This document shows, in pieces, positions 8,763-20,060 of a DNA stretch of 64,000 nt (within the stretch, counting starts at the first letter, position 1; every line of letters starts with the position of its first letter). The DNA is from JALORV01 sp963724365 (GTDB lineage Bacteria > Pseudomonadota > Gammaproteobacteria > Burkholderiales > Burkholderiaceae_F), in contig CAVRUR010000008.1 of NCBI GenBank assembly GCA_963724365.1, forward strand, positions 30,155 to 94,154, in the 5' to 3' direction. The position numbers were made by a program, and so were the translations under genes. The notes under the pieces are model-generated. The model made no database searches. It saw nothing but the letters and a program-made list of their open reading frames with translations, and was not told the DNA's origin.

Positions 8763-9115
8763 CGTCTTTAGCGCCTCAGGAGGGCAAAGGCGTCATTATC
8801 GGCAAAGTCGTCGGGTACCTGGTGCTGGCGCCACGAACCGCGACGACTCGATTCAATCCGGATGACGGATGGCTGTGAAGGCAGCGAAAAGACGGCCTGG
8901 AATTTCAGGTTGCGGCATGGAGTCGGCGTGACTGCGGCTCCATCGTTGGCACGTACGCATTGGCAAGCTCCCTTGCCCTTGAAGCCAGTCAGCCTGGCCC
9001 GGACGAATGCCGCCATTGACCGGCTGGGTCTTGCGCAGCCGCGATCTGGTCCGGGACAACCCGATGCCAGCTCGCGGCTATGCGAGGCAGGACTCTTCAG
9101 TCCCTTGCTTCGAGT
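8763..9115. other. 353-base gap between gltS and katG, no gene seen
   Basis: Only short frames without ribosome sites occur. A 5-bp stem (GGACT-CTTC-AGTCC near 9090) follows katG but has no T tract, so I do not call a terminator. The promoter of gltS should lie here, but I cannot place it. Confidence 0.5.
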
Positions 9116-11314
<2,199 letters not shown>

Positions 11315-11354
11315 GGTTCTCTCCGTTACTTGACTGCGCTTGACTGCACGACCC

Positions 11355-11383
11355 AGTCTAGGGATTGGGTGTCATTCGAACAA
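11355..11383 (-). promoter_or_regulatory. Candidate sigma-70 promoter of katG
   Basis: On the minus strand a TTGTTC box (11378-11383) and a TAGACT box (11355-11360) are separated by 17 bases, about 40 bases upstream of the katG ATG. Each box matches consensus only partly. I could not make out a full OxyR site. Confidence 0.35.
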
Positions 11384-11449
11384 ATTGGTTTTGGCAATGC
11401 GATCGATAGTGTCGACCGGCGAACTTGCGAAACCTATCTCTGGAACCGC

Positions 11450-12625
11450 TCAGGGCCGACGCCGGCCGCGCACTGCCAGCGCCAACAGCCCCGCCACCAG
11501 ACCCCAGAAGGCCGATCCAATCGAAAAAAGCGTCACGCCCGACGCGGTCGCGACAAACGTGATCACGGCAGCATCGCGCGTCGATTCTTCCTTCAGTGCC
11601 GCCGCCAGGCCGTTGCCTATGGTTCCCAGCAGCGCCAGGCCCGCGATCGCCTGCACCAGCTCGCGCGGAAACGCGGCAAACAGACCCGCCACCGCCCCGC
11701 CGAACAATCCGATCAACAGATAGAACACACCGGCGGACACGGCCGCCGTGTAGCGACGTGCGGGATCGTGGTGTGCGTCATGTCCCATGCAGATCGCTGC
11801 GGTGATGGCCGCGAGGTTGAATGTGTAGCCGCCGAAAGGCGCCAGCAGTGTTGTTGCCACACCCGTCGTCGTGATGATCGGCGACACCGGTGGCGTGTAT
11901 CCGTGCGCCTGAAGCGTCGCCACACCGGGCACATTCTGTGAAGCCATCGTGACGACGAGCAGTGGCAACGCGACACCGATGGCGGCCGCCCATGACAGTT
12001 CCGGCGCAACGAACTCCGGCCGCGTGAGCCCCGTCGGCCACTCGAGCTCAGCGAACAATCCAAGCGCGCCGGCGATCGATGCGCCGACGGCGAACGCGAC
12101 CGGCACGGCAAAGCGCGGCCAGACGCGTCGTCCGACCAGGTACGTTGCGAACATGGCGAACACGAGGGCAAACTGGCTCTTCATCGCGCCGAAAGCGTCG
12201 AGCCCGAAGCGCAGCAGCACACCCGCCAGCATCGCCGCCGCCAGGGCCGCCGGCAGCTGCTTCATCAGTCGATCGAAGGCGCCGCTGAGCCCGATCGCAA
12301 CGATCGCAAGCCCGGTCAGCACGAATGCACCGACGATCTCGGCCATCGGCAGGCCGCCGACGCCGGTGATCAGCAGTGCGGCGCCCGGCGTCGACCAGGC
12401 GGTGAGCACCGGCATCCGGTAGCGCAACGACAGCACGATCGTCGTGAGCCCCATGCCGAGTCCGAGCGCCCACATCCACGACGCCGTCTGCGCCGGCGTC
12501 GCGCCTGCCGCGCGCGCCGCCTCGAACACGATCACCGCCGAACTGGTGTATCCGACCAGCACCGCGACGAAGCCTGCTACCACTGCACTGAACGAAAACT
12601 CGCGCACGCCGCGAGCGTATCGCAC
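11450..12625 (-). CDS. benE: BenE family benzoate/H+ symporter-like permease
   Basis: 391 residues, very hydrophobic, 11-12 predicted membrane helices throughout, typical length for BenE. Recognisable family blocks are AWSTPGAALL near residues 75-84, MASQNVPGVATLQAHGY in the middle and FGGYTFNLAAITAAICMG. BenE proteins import benzoate or related aromatic acids with protons. No benzoate catabolic gene lies nearby, so the true substrate is unknown. It shares the strand with katG, 135 bases upstream of it, but nothing suggests joint function. Confidence 0.88.
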   Translation of the reverse strand: MRYARGVREFSFSAVVAGFVAVLVGYTSSAVIVFEAARAAGATPAQTASWMWALGLGMGLTTIVLSLRYRMPVLTAWSTPGAALLITGVGGLPMAEIVGAFVLTGLAIVAIGLSGAFDRLMKQLPAALAAAMLAGVLLRFGLDAFGAMKSQFALVFAMFATYLVGRRVWPRFAVPVAFAVGASIAGALGLFAELEWPTGLTRPEFVAPELSWAAAIGVALPLLVVTMASQNVPGVATLQAHGYTPPVSPIITTTGVATTLLAPFGGYTFNLAAITAAICMGHDAHHDPARRYTAAVSAGVFYLLIGLFGGAVAGLFAAFPRELVQAIAGLALLGTIGNGLAAALKEESTRDAAVITFVATASGVTLFSIGSAFWGLVAGLLALAVRGRRRP

Positions 12626-12752
12626 GCCATGCGCGAGATGGCGCTCATCGATTGCTGCGTCGGCTGGCGGATCGCCGCTTTCGAGAAATACGATGGCGAC
12701 CGTGCAACAAGGCCAGACGAATTCCTGGCCTGTAGCACAGCAGATCCTCAGT

Positions 12753-13205
12753 TCACTTCAACCGGCGCGGGACGTTGACAACGGACTCGAGCCAGTCACC
12801 GTCCCGTCGATACACAACGTATGGCCGGCGGCCGCTCCACTCGACCACGAGCACGCGCGGTCCGGCAGGCGGCCACAGTTCGAGAGTCACTCGCAGCCCG
12901 GCGTCACGATGGGCGGTGTCTCGCGTCGGCGAGCGGGATATGACCACCTGCAGATCGTTGAGCCGGAAATGGCGCACCTCGACCTGGTCCTCGACATCCT
13001 GAAACGCGGTCTCCACCATCGGCCACAGGGACTGGGCAAGAAACTGCTGCAGGCCGTCGACCTTTGCACGGGACCGTCGGGGCGGCACGGCTGCGGACGT
13101 CGTCGATCGAGCACTCGCGACACGATGACCCGCACCGCCGTCCCGTGGCGGCGGCAGCCGTAGCGTTGATCGCAACTGGAGCAGACCCTTACGCACCGAA
13201 CCCAT
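12753..13205 (-). CDS. Hypothetical protein
   Basis: About 150 residues, not recognised. The C-terminal 100 residues alternate hydrophobic and charged positions in a way that looks like a real alpha/beta domain (FLAQSLWPMVETAFQDV, VEVRHFRLNDLQVVIS, VLVVEWSGRRPYVVYRR). The N-terminal 45 residues are Arg/Pro-rich and may be untranslated. I take the ATG at 13205 (MGSVRKG) over the one at 13223, but neither has a good ribosome site. No signal peptide or membrane segment. Confidence 0.5.
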   Translation of the reverse strand: MGSVRKGLLQLRSTLRLPPPRDGGAGHRVASARSTTSAAVPPRRSRAKVDGLQQFLAQSLWPMVETAFQDVEDQVEVRHFRLNDLQVVISRSPTRDTAHRDAGLRVTLELWPPAGPRVLVVEWSGRRPYVVYRRDGDWLESVVNVPRRLK

Positions 13206-13571
13206 ACTTTTGCCGCGCGCCACGATGTCGACAACCGGAATTTCATCGGTTCACCGTCGCCTTGCCCATCATCCGTTGGGGTGGCTGCGTTGGAGCAGCA
13301 GGCCACGTCAAGTAGCGGGCGTGGTGCCGCCCGCCGCGGAAACCCGGCCCCTGATCCGCACTTCTCAAAGTTCTCGCCATTGCCGGCCAAAGCAGACATC
13401 ATGGAAGTGCGAGCCGCGCCGCCTTCACACCGTTGCACGACCCATGATCCATTTAAGGTCGCCCGAGCGAAGCGAATTGCCTGGGTCCGCAAACGGCGCA
13501 CCATGCACGCAGGTCGCTGCATTTCATGTGGACTGCAACCATTTCAAGCACAAGCCCCGGAGGAAGCCATC
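13206..13571. other. Divergent gap of about 350 bases, no gene seen
   Basis: Lies between a minus-strand and a plus-strand gene and should contain both promoters. Open frames that cross it lack ribosome sites and have no recognisable content. I cannot point to specific boxes. Confidence 0.4.
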
Positions 13572-14078
13572 GTGACGTCCGCAGAATCTGACTTCCTCCT
13601 CAGCCTCGCAGCACTCTCGTTGTCGTTCGTCGGTTTCTCGGTGGTCGTGGTCACTCTTCGAAGCGCGCTCCGCGGCGAGATCTCCGATCGACACCTCCGC
13701 CTGGTGCGGCTTTATATCGAAGGAGGGCTCCTGGTAACCGCGCTGGCATTGATGCCCACGCTCCTGAACCTCCTTCACATCTCCGACTCCGTCATTTGGC
13801 CGGTGGCCAGCGCAGCCGCCGCGGCCATCTTCACTTACTTGCTACTGAGCCAGTTTCGCCGGCGCCGCGCGATCGAGCCGGGCCCGTTTCCGGCCTGGGT
13901 CATCGTCGTTTACGCGATTTCGCTCGTCGCCGTCGTCGGTCTCTGGCTCAATGCTGCCGGGATTCCATTTCGGCCGAGCGTCGGCCCCTACGCCGTGACA
14001 CTGACGTGGGCCCTTTTTGTCTTTGGATTCATCTTTGTCCGCACGATCGACATCTTCCTGCACCGCCCTCAACCCTGA
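13572..14078 (+). CDS. Four-helix inner membrane protein, unknown function
   Basis: 168 residues with four hydrophobic segments: residues about 7-25 (FLLSLAALSLSFVGFSVVVV), 45-63, 72-90 and two close ones at 105-160 ending in HRPQP. The frame is open for 97 codons further upstream, but the GTG at 13572 is preceded by an excellent CCGGAGGAAGCC site and the upstream part is Arg/Pro-rich with no pattern, so GTG is chosen. Resembles small uncharacterised membrane proteins common in Proteobacteria; no family name is offered. It is followed by the GNAT gene after 114 bases. Confidence 0.75.
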   Translation: MTSAESDFLLSLAALSLSFVGFSVVVVTLRSALRGEISDRHLRLVRLYIEGGLLVTALALMPTLLNLLHISDSVIWPVASAAAAAIFTYLLLSQFRRRRAIEPGPFPAWVIVVYAISLVAVVGLWLNAAGIPFRPSVGPYAVTLTWALFVFGFIFVRTIDIFLHRPQP

Positions 14079-14192
14079 TGCCGTCAACAGCGATCGCGGT
14101 TATCCGCAAGGTGACTGCGCCCTACAGACCGGGCGTGGCCGAACGGATGACAGCGCCAGCCCGACCGGGGGCGAGGCGTCGCGGTCGTAGCG

Positions 14193-14672
14193 ATGCCTGA
14201 TGAGACGGCAGTGAAAGCAGCCTTCGTACTGCGCCCCGCGACATCGGTCGACGCACGTGCGGTCGCCGAGGTACTGATCCGGTCGCGTGCCGAGTACCTG
14301 CCGTTCGCACCGTCGGCCCACCCTCCCGACGACGTGCGCGCCTGGGTTGCCAACCAGTTGGTGCCGACGGGTGGCGTTACCGTGGCGGAACATCAAGGCG
14401 ACGTCGTCGGCGTCGTGGCGACCTCCCACCTCGACGGCGTCTCCTGGATCGATCAGATGTACGTGCGGCCAGGATGGGTTGGCCGAGGCGTGGGAACACA
14501 ATTGCTGGAGCACGCCCATCGGCAGCTACTTCGGCCGATTCGCCTCTACACGTTTCAGGCGAATGCTGGAGCGCGCCGATTCTATGAGCGGCACGGCTAC
14601 CGAACGATTGAATTCTCGGATGGCCAGACCAATGAGGAACGTTGTCCCGACGTGCTTTACGAACTGAATTGA
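14193..14672 (+). CDS. GNAT family N-acetyltransferase
   Basis: 159 residues, one GNAT domain. The acetyl-CoA pyrophosphate loop is visible as RPGWVGRGVGTQLLEHA (about residues 91-107), preceded by the beta-4 strand SWIDQMYV and followed by NAGARRFYERHGYR, the usual beta-6/helix-4 block. Substrate is unknown; the ending (ERCPDVLYELN) is typical of small-molecule or protein N-acetyltransferases of the RimI-like group. It lies between two membrane-protein genes, 96 bases before the CHASE2 gene. Confidence 0.88.
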   Translation: MPDETAVKAAFVLRPATSVDARAVAEVLIRSRAEYLPFAPSAHPPDDVRAWVANQLVPTGGVTVAEHQGDVVGVVATSHLDGVSWIDQMYVRPGWVGRGVGTQLLEHAHRQLLRPIRLYTFQANAGARRFYERHGYRTIEFSDGQTNEERCPDVLYELN

Positions 14673-14768
14673 GCGAGGGAAGCCCGGGCTCAACGCTGTG
14701 GGACGCTTCTCGTTGCGCCCCATCCACTTTAGAGTTGGCGGCGTCGCCGCCGCACTCGAGGTCAAGAA

Positions 14769-16328
14769 ATGCAGGGCAGTCAGCAGGCGCATGAGCAGGG
14801 TCGGGGTGGGCTGCTCAGCCATTTCATTCAGCACATGCGCGATGACTGGCCTGCCACTGTTTTCGTGGCAGCTCTCTTTGCGATCCTGGACAGCCATGTC
14901 GGATGGCTGGACGCGATCAACGGTCACGCGTTCGTCGCCATCGGAAATCTCGCCGGGATACCGCAGGAAAGTGGCGCAGCGAAAGCCAAGGCACTGGTCG
15001 TGGTTATCGACCAGGCCGCGGCCGAATCGAGATACCTGGACCGTTCACCACTCGACCGCTGCCAGCTGCTGGCCGATCTCGGCGCGGTCTATTCGGCGAT
15101 GGACCGGCGCAATCAGCAGCGCGATGCCGTGCGCGCGAAGTCACCGACGTCCTCCGCCCAGCGCCTGGACCTGCTCGTGGTCGATCTCGACTTGTCACCC
15201 GCGCCGTGGCTCGCGACCGACGAGGGAAAGAAGACGGCAGAAGCTCAGTGCGAACGCGACCTGCACCGGATGATTGCGCAGGCGCACAGTCAATGGCGCA
15301 TCCGCACGGTGCTGATGAACCCGTTCGAGTCGGTCGATACCGGGGTCATGGCATCGAAAGCCACCTGGAAGAAGGACATGGAAGGCTCTTCCGTGACCTT
15401 CGGACGCGCTGTCCTGCCAGTCGAGTACGGACTGGTGATCAAGCAGTACTGTGCACCGGACGCGATGGCGGTGACCGCGTATGACCTGTGGACGCAACGC
15501 AAGCGGGCCAACAACGAAGCGCACGAGGTCAACGAGTGCATCGAGACGTCGAGGGATGCGACACGGAATCCCAAGGGCGCGTCCCAGCACATCGATCCAC
15601 GGCGCTACCTTTCCGGCGTGGTCCCGGTCGCCGCGAGCGCGCAGCCCGGGTTCAGTGGCCAGCTCGATCGCGCGCTCGGAACCGATCCGTCGGCGAACAC
15701 AGCCGCCGGCGGAGCCGACTTTCAGGCGGTGTTCTTCGGCGCTGCGTATGGCGAAGGCGACACGTTTGTCACGCCGCTGGGCGAGCTCTACGGCGTCGAG
15801 ATTCACGCGGCGAGTTTCCTGTCTTTCCTCGATCCGCTCAGTGCCGACAACCTCCTGGCCGAACTGCTGGCGGACATCGTCTTCGGTTTCGTCTTTGGAT
15901 TTGTGATCGCATTTTTCTGGGAGCAGTACTTCAGGTTGAGGCTGAGCGACAATTCCGACCGCCGCCTGATCGCACCGGTCGTGCTGGGCGGTCTGGGCGT
16001 CTCCGTGGCGCTCGTCGCCTTCGTGCTGACCATCGTCTCGTGGCTGCTGCTCGCCCGCTTCGGCATCTGGTCGTCGCCCATTCCAATGGCGATAGGCATG
16101 CTGATCGAAAGCTTCGTGTCCGGCTCGGTGGCCCAGGGGATTCGCGAAGCCGACAGCCTCAAGGGTGGCGGCCGACCCTCGCGGCAGACTTTCCGGGAGA
16201 GCGCCAAGAAGTTCTTCGGCGGGTCTATAGTCAGTTTGTCGCGGAAGGGAAAACCACTGTCGGCGGCGCTGCTGACTTTGCGGCTGGGAGTGTGGGTGAC
16301 CGTGGTCGCGGTGGCGTTCTTGCGCTAG
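14769..16328 (+). CDS. CHASE2-domain membrane protein without output domain
   Basis: 519 residues. TM1 is at about 28-46, then an extracytoplasmic region of about 310 residues with CHASE2 features: ALVVVIDQAA (75-84), LDLLVVDLDLSP (133-144), FFGAAYGEGDTFVTP (322-336) and GVEIHAASFLSFL (342-354). It is followed by TM segments at about 368-388, 401-430 and 437-458, a basic cytoplasmic loop (470-495) and a last TM at 498-519. CHASE2 normally feeds a cyclase, kinase or GGDEF domain; none is present here. The gene is 14 bases ahead of a small secreted-protein gene and probably the first of a three-gene operon. Likely role: envelope sensor or anchor; ligand unknown. Confidence 0.75.
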   Translation: MQGSQQAHEQGRGGLLSHFIQHMRDDWPATVFVAALFAILDSHVGWLDAINGHAFVAIGNLAGIPQESGAAKAKALVVVIDQAAAESRYLDRSPLDRCQLLADLGAVYSAMDRRNQQRDAVRAKSPTSSAQRLDLLVVDLDLSPAPWLATDEGKKTAEAQCERDLHRMIAQAHSQWRIRTVLMNPFESVDTGVMASKATWKKDMEGSSVTFGRAVLPVEYGLVIKQYCAPDAMAVTAYDLWTQRKRANNEAHEVNECIETSRDATRNPKGASQHIDPRRYLSGVVPVAASAQPGFSGQLDRALGTDPSANTAAGGADFQAVFFGAAYGEGDTFVTPLGELYGVEIHAASFLSFLDPLSADNLLAELLADIVFGFVFGFVIAFFWEQYFRLRLSDNSDRRLIAPVVLGGLGVSVALVAFVLTIVSWLLLARFGIWSSPIPMAIGMLIESFVSGSVAQGIREADSLKGGGRPSRQTFRESAKKFFGGSIVSLSRKGKPLSAALLTLRLGVWVTVVAVAFLR

Positions 16329-16342
16329 GAGCAGAGGCGGGG

Positions 16343-16780
16343 ATGAAGCGGCTTTTCGTGCTGGTGGCATGGGTCGTGTCGTCGTGGTCATGGTCACCAT
16401 CGGCCGACGCCCAGAACTGTCGCGGCCTGCTGGACATTCCGGCAACGGCATCCTCAGCGCTCACGGCATTCATCAAGAGTCTCTCCGATACAAACGCCGC
16501 CTGCGGTTCGGTCAAGGTCGTGCTGAGCCGCGTCGTCAGCCGTGAAAAGACCGGCGGTCGCAAGCTCGAGCCGGATAAGCCCCTGGATGTCAGGAAGGCG
16601 CAGGCCAATCTGGACGCCGCCCTCAGGGATCCGGAGATCAAGGCACGCGTCGCCAAGGCGCGGGTGGAGATCAAGGACGAGAACGTGCTGCTCGCGTACG
16701 AGGCCGCAGTCTTCGATGAAGAAGGCTATTACGACGCGCGTGACTTGAAGATCCAGCAGCTGCAGCAACGACTCAACTGA
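16343..16780 (+). CDS. Small secreted protein of CHASE2/M48 module
   Basis: 145 residues with a signal peptide (residues 1-23, cleavage near ADA-QN). The mature protein has two cysteines (NCRGLL near 25 and AACGSV near 54) that could form a disulfide, then a charged helical C-terminus ending in DLKIQQLQQRLN. I recognise no family. The ATG at 16343 has GAGGCGGGG before it. It is sandwiched between the CHASE2 gene (14 bases) and the M48 protease gene (21 bases), so it is a good candidate for a protease substrate, inhibitor or adaptor; that is inference from position only. Confidence 0.8.
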   Translation: MKRLFVLVAWVVSSWSWSPSADAQNCRGLLDIPATASSALTAFIKSLSDTNAACGSVKVVLSRVVSREKTGGRKLEPDKPLDVRKAQANLDAALRDPEIKARVAKARVEIKDENVLLAYEAAVFDEEGYYDARDLKIQQLQQRLN

Positions 16781-16801
16781 GTCGAGCACGCAAGCGGGCC
16801 G

Positions 16802-17911
16802 ATGATGTCGACACACTTGCGCTATTTCATTGGCATGTTGCTGTCGATCGTGGCGACTGTCGTCGTTGCGCCGTGTGCGCTGGCGCAGGCCGACGTTATC
16901 CGGGCCAAGGAAATCACCAGACTGTCGCCGAAGGCCTCGGTGGTGCTCGACAGAAACTGTCCTGACATCGTCCAGCCCTACACCCTGGCCGATAACACTG
17001 CTTCATTGGCAATGTTTGGAGCGAAGGAAGCGATATCGGATGTCGGCGCCCGCCTGCTCGCCAACGCCGGCAGCATCCTGGCGGGTAACCGGCCTTCACT
17101 CGCTCCTTCGACCAGCAAGCTCACCGCTTCGACCAAGCTGGCTGCGAAGCAGCTCAATTGGCTGCCGATGCCCGCCGAAGTGGCCTATGGCGAACGCCTG
17201 CATAAGGACGAAGTCGCCATCCTCGAACGCGACAGCAAGCTGGGCCAGAGGTACTACCCGATTGCCGACAAGCTGCTCGAGGAAGTCCTCGCCAGCGTCG
17301 GGCAACCGCACGACTACCAGTTCAAGCTGTTCATCCTGAAGAACTCGTCGCGCAACGCCGCGGCGCGCCCCGGCGGCTTTCTCTACCTGGACCAGGGATT
17401 GATCGACGATCCGGCACAGCTGCCCAAAGCGTACTTTGCGGTCGCACACGAAGTGGGGCACGTGCTGCAGCGACACGAGACCAAGGAGCTGCAAAGCAAC
17501 GTCGTCGACTCGATCTCATCCAAGGATGATCTGATGAAAGTCGTGACCGGTTCCCAGGGCAATCCGAATCTGATCCTGTCCTACGTGAAAGTGGAGAAGA
17601 ACCGCTTCACCCGGCACCACGTCGACCAGGAACTGCAGGCCGACTCGTGTGCGGTGCGGCTGCTAAGTCGCGCGCTGCCTGACCAGCAGGCGCTCGCCGC
17701 GTCGATCAATGCCTTTGTGCAGGACCTGCCCACGCCAGAACAGGCCACCGGGCCGACGCCGTCACCGACCGACGAAGGCAAGCTGGCGCGGTCGGTGCAC
17801 GACATCGTCGATGGACCGGTCAGGCGCCATCCGAATAACGACGAGCGGTTGCAGAACCTGCGCTCGATCACCGCCGAAATCGGTGCCGGGGCCCCACCGC
17901 AACGGCCGTAG
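16802..17911 (+). CDS. Secreted M48 family zinc metalloprotease
   Basis: 369 residues with a signal peptide (1-29, ALAQ-AD). The zinc site is HEVGH (H216, E217, H220) and the third ligand is E277 in QELQADSCAVRLL, the M48 arrangement. The region before the site (FILKNSSRNAAARPGGFLYLDQGLI) is the usual strand-loop of periplasmic M48 proteins such as BepA/LoiP. The C-terminus lacks TPRs, unlike BepA, and ends in an HPNNDERLQNLR motif typical of this family. Expected role is periplasmic protein quality control or processing of a partner. Last gene of the CHASE2 module. Confidence 0.9.
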   Translation: MMSTHLRYFIGMLLSIVATVVVAPCALAQADVIRAKEITRLSPKASVVLDRNCPDIVQPYTLADNTASLAMFGAKEAISDVGARLLANAGSILAGNRPSLAPSTSKLTASTKLAAKQLNWLPMPAEVAYGERLHKDEVAILERDSKLGQRYYPIADKLLEEVLASVGQPHDYQFKLFILKNSSRNAAARPGGFLYLDQGLIDDPAQLPKAYFAVAHEVGHVLQRHETKELQSNVVDSISSKDDLMKVVTGSQGNPNLILSYVKVEKNRFTRHHVDQELQADSCAVRLLSRALPDQQALAASINAFVQDLPTPEQATGPTPSPTDEGKLARSVHDIVDGPVRRHPNNDERLQNLRSITAEIGAGAPPQRP

Positions 17912-18141
17912 CGGCACCGCCAACTGGCATCCGGGTCAACTCGATGTGCTCGAGATCGCGCATGTAATCGGGTCGTTACGCAACCTCCGCTAACATCTTC
18001 GGCGCGCGCGTCGGCCGCCCGCGAACTCGCCTGACGGTGAGCGCCATGCCCAATTGAAATTGCTCGAGTGCCACAGCGCTCCTGCAGGGCGGCAAGTGAC
18101 AGACGTCGCGTCCGAACCGTCAGAACCTGGGGAAAGGAAAG

Positions 18142-19659
18142 ATGAAGAAACCGCGCTGGAAGCAACTTGCCGCCGTCGCCGGGACGGCGGCGCTGATCAC
18201 TCTGCTCGCATCGTGCGGCAAGCAGCAGGACGCGAAGGTGGACAAGGCCTTGGACAAGGCCGCGGCCGAAGTCCAGGCGAAGGCCGACGCCGTGGCCAAG
18301 GCTGCGGAGAGCGCTGCCAGGGAAGCGGAAGCGCTGGCGCTCGCTACCGAGGCCTACGTGTACGCCTACCCGCTGGTCACCATGGAGATGACCCGGCGCG
18401 TGATGACCAACGTCGAGAAACCGGAAGGCACGCGCGCCCCGATGGGCCGGTTCGTCCGCATGCGCGAATACCCCAGCGCCAAGTTCCGGGATGTAACGGC
18501 GCCGAACGCAGACACGCTGTACACGACCACCTGGCTCGACGTGGCGAAGGAGCCCTGGATCCTCAGCATCCCGGACATGAAGGGCCGCTACTTTCTGTTC
18601 CCGATGCTCGATGGCTGGACCAACGTGTTTCAGGTTCCGGGCAAGCGCACGACCGGCACGAAGGCGCAGAAAGTCGCCATCACCGGTCCGGGCTGGACGG
18701 GCACACTGCCGGCCGGCGTCAGCGAGTACAAGTCGCCGACAGGTCTGGTCTGGATCCTCGGGCGCATCTACAGCACTGGCACGGCGCAGGACTACAAGGA
18801 AGTGCACGCGCTGCAGGACAAAGTGTCGGTGGTGCCGCTGTCTTCGTACGGCAAGCCCTACCAGCCCGCGCCCGGCAAGGTGGACGCAGCCCTCGACATG
18901 AAGACTGCCGTGCGCGAGCAGGTCAACGCCATGGATGGTGCGACCTATTTCAAGCTTTTCGGCAAGTTGATGAAGTCCAATCCGCCGGCGGCCGAGGATG
19001 TGCCGATGGTGGCCAAGCTCGCCAAGATCGGCATCGTCCCCGGACAGGATTTCGACGCAAGCAAGCTCGAGCCCGCCGTCGCCAAGGGAATTGCCGGTGC
19101 GCCCAAGTCCGCGCAGGACTTGATCATGGGGTGGATGAAGGCAGGCATCGCCGCCGGCGACATGAGGCTCGAGAACGGGTGGATCTTCACGACCAAGACC
19201 GGTCTCTACGACACCAATTACCTGCAGCGGGCGCTCGTGACGGCGATCGGCCTGGGCGCCAACCGGCCGCAGGATGCCGTGTACCCCACCTCCGAAGGAC
19301 CGGACATCCTGAAGAAGTACAACGGCGAGAAGAAGTACGTCATGCGGTTCGACAAGGGCCAGCTGCCGCCGGTGGACGGCTTCTGGTCGCTGACAATGTA
19401 TGACAAGGATTACTTCTTCGTCGACAACCCGCTCAACCGCTACAACGTGAGCCAGCGCAACAAGCTGAAGGCCAACCCGGACGGCTCGATCGACCTGTAC
19501 ATCCAGCACGCGTCACCCGGCAAGGACAAGGAATCGAACTGGCTGCCAGCGCCGAAGGACCCGTTCATCCTGATGCTGCGCATGTACTGGCCGAAGGAGA
19601 AGCCGCCCTCGATCCTCGATGGAACGTGGAAGGTTCCGGAGGTGAAGGAAGCGTCGTAG
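18142..19659 (+). CDS. DUF1254/DUF1214 lipoprotein
   Basis: 505 residues. Lipobox LLASC puts the lipidated cysteine at residue 26, so the protein is anchored in the envelope. A short Ala/Lys coiled segment (30-65) links to a DUF1254 domain (AYVYAYPLVTMEMTRR, NADTLYTTTWLDV) and a C-terminal DUF1214 domain (PVDGFWSLTMYDKDYFFV, NPDGSIDLYIQ, WLPAPKDPF). The function of the pair is not established. ATG 18142 follows GGGGAAAGGAAAG. Stands alone; an 11-bp hairpin follows it. Confidence 0.88.
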   Translation: MKKPRWKQLAAVAGTAALITLLASCGKQQDAKVDKALDKAAAEVQAKADAVAKAAESAAREAEALALATEAYVYAYPLVTMEMTRRVMTNVEKPEGTRAPMGRFVRMREYPSAKFRDVTAPNADTLYTTTWLDVAKEPWILSIPDMKGRYFLFPMLDGWTNVFQVPGKRTTGTKAQKVAITGPGWTGTLPAGVSEYKSPTGLVWILGRIYSTGTAQDYKEVHALQDKVSVVPLSSYGKPYQPAPGKVDAALDMKTAVREQVNAMDGATYFKLFGKLMKSNPPAAEDVPMVAKLAKIGIVPGQDFDASKLEPAVAKGIAGAPKSAQDLIMGWMKAGIAAGDMRLENGWIFTTKTGLYDTNYLQRALVTAIGLGANRPQDAVYPTSEGPDILKKYNGEKKYVMRFDKGQLPPVDGFWSLTMYDKDYFFVDNPLNRYNVSQRNKLKANPDGSIDLYIQHASPGKDKESNWLPAPKDPFILMLRMYWPKEKPPSILDGTWKVPEVKEAS

Positions 19660-19673
19660 TCGAAAAGCCAGCA

Positions 19674-19699
19674 CGTTCGGCGGCAAGCGCCGCCGAACG
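19674..19699 (+). terminator. Strong hairpin after DUF1254 gene
   Basis: Perfect 11-bp stem CGTTCGGCGGC (19674-19684) and GCCGCCGAACG (19689-19699) with a 4-base loop, 15 bases after the stop. There is no T tract, so it may stabilise the 3' end or act with Rho instead of being an intrinsic terminator. Confidence 0.45.
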
Positions 19700-20060
19700 C
19701 TGCAGGCGGTGCCGAATTGGAAGTCTCTTGACGGCCATGATCGGCCGTTCCGGCCCTTCTCACCACTCGATAGAAAGCTGTCCAAGTTGGATGGTGTTCG
19801 GAGATTCCAAGAGCGAACCTCGCCCATGACCTCGCGAAGGGCAGCTACATCGTCAACTGGCTCCGTGCGAGATAGGGCGCCTGGACCCATAACTCGCGGT
19901 CCCAACTCGGCCGGAAGCGACCTTCTTACGGGAAAGTTTGAATCCAGAAAGCACTCGCTGGACTGGATCTCTCCAAGTCTCCAGTCCAACTGAGTACGCC
20001 GTAGAGTTCAAACGTTGCTGCAGGCGATGATGACTGACTTTCCGCGCCGCCCTAGTTTGG
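19700..20060. other. Convergent gap, no gene seen
   Basis: About 360 bases between the DUF1254 gene and the haloperoxidase-like gene, which converge here. It contains a 9-bp inverted repeat TGGACTGGA / TCCAGTCCA near 19957-19988 that could end the minus-strand transcript, though no T tract follows. No convincing coding frame. Confidence 0.4.

Noticed and set aside
9085..9100. Terminator after katG
   Set aside because: Stem of only five pairs and no T tract.
11315..11449. OxyR binding site before katG
   Set aside because: Only an isolated ATAG-like half-site (GATCGATAG near 11401) is visible; the four-part OxyR pattern is not there.
17581..19509. Open frame of over 600 codons on the minus strand opposite the M48 and DUF1254 genes
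   Set aside because: High GC gives long antisense frames. The plus strand has two recognisable families over the same bases and the minus frame shows no domain or ribosome site.
19513..19989. Possible minus-strand gene downstream of the haloperoxidase-like gene
   Set aside because: Half of it overlaps the DUF1254 coding end; no ribosome site and no conserved pattern.
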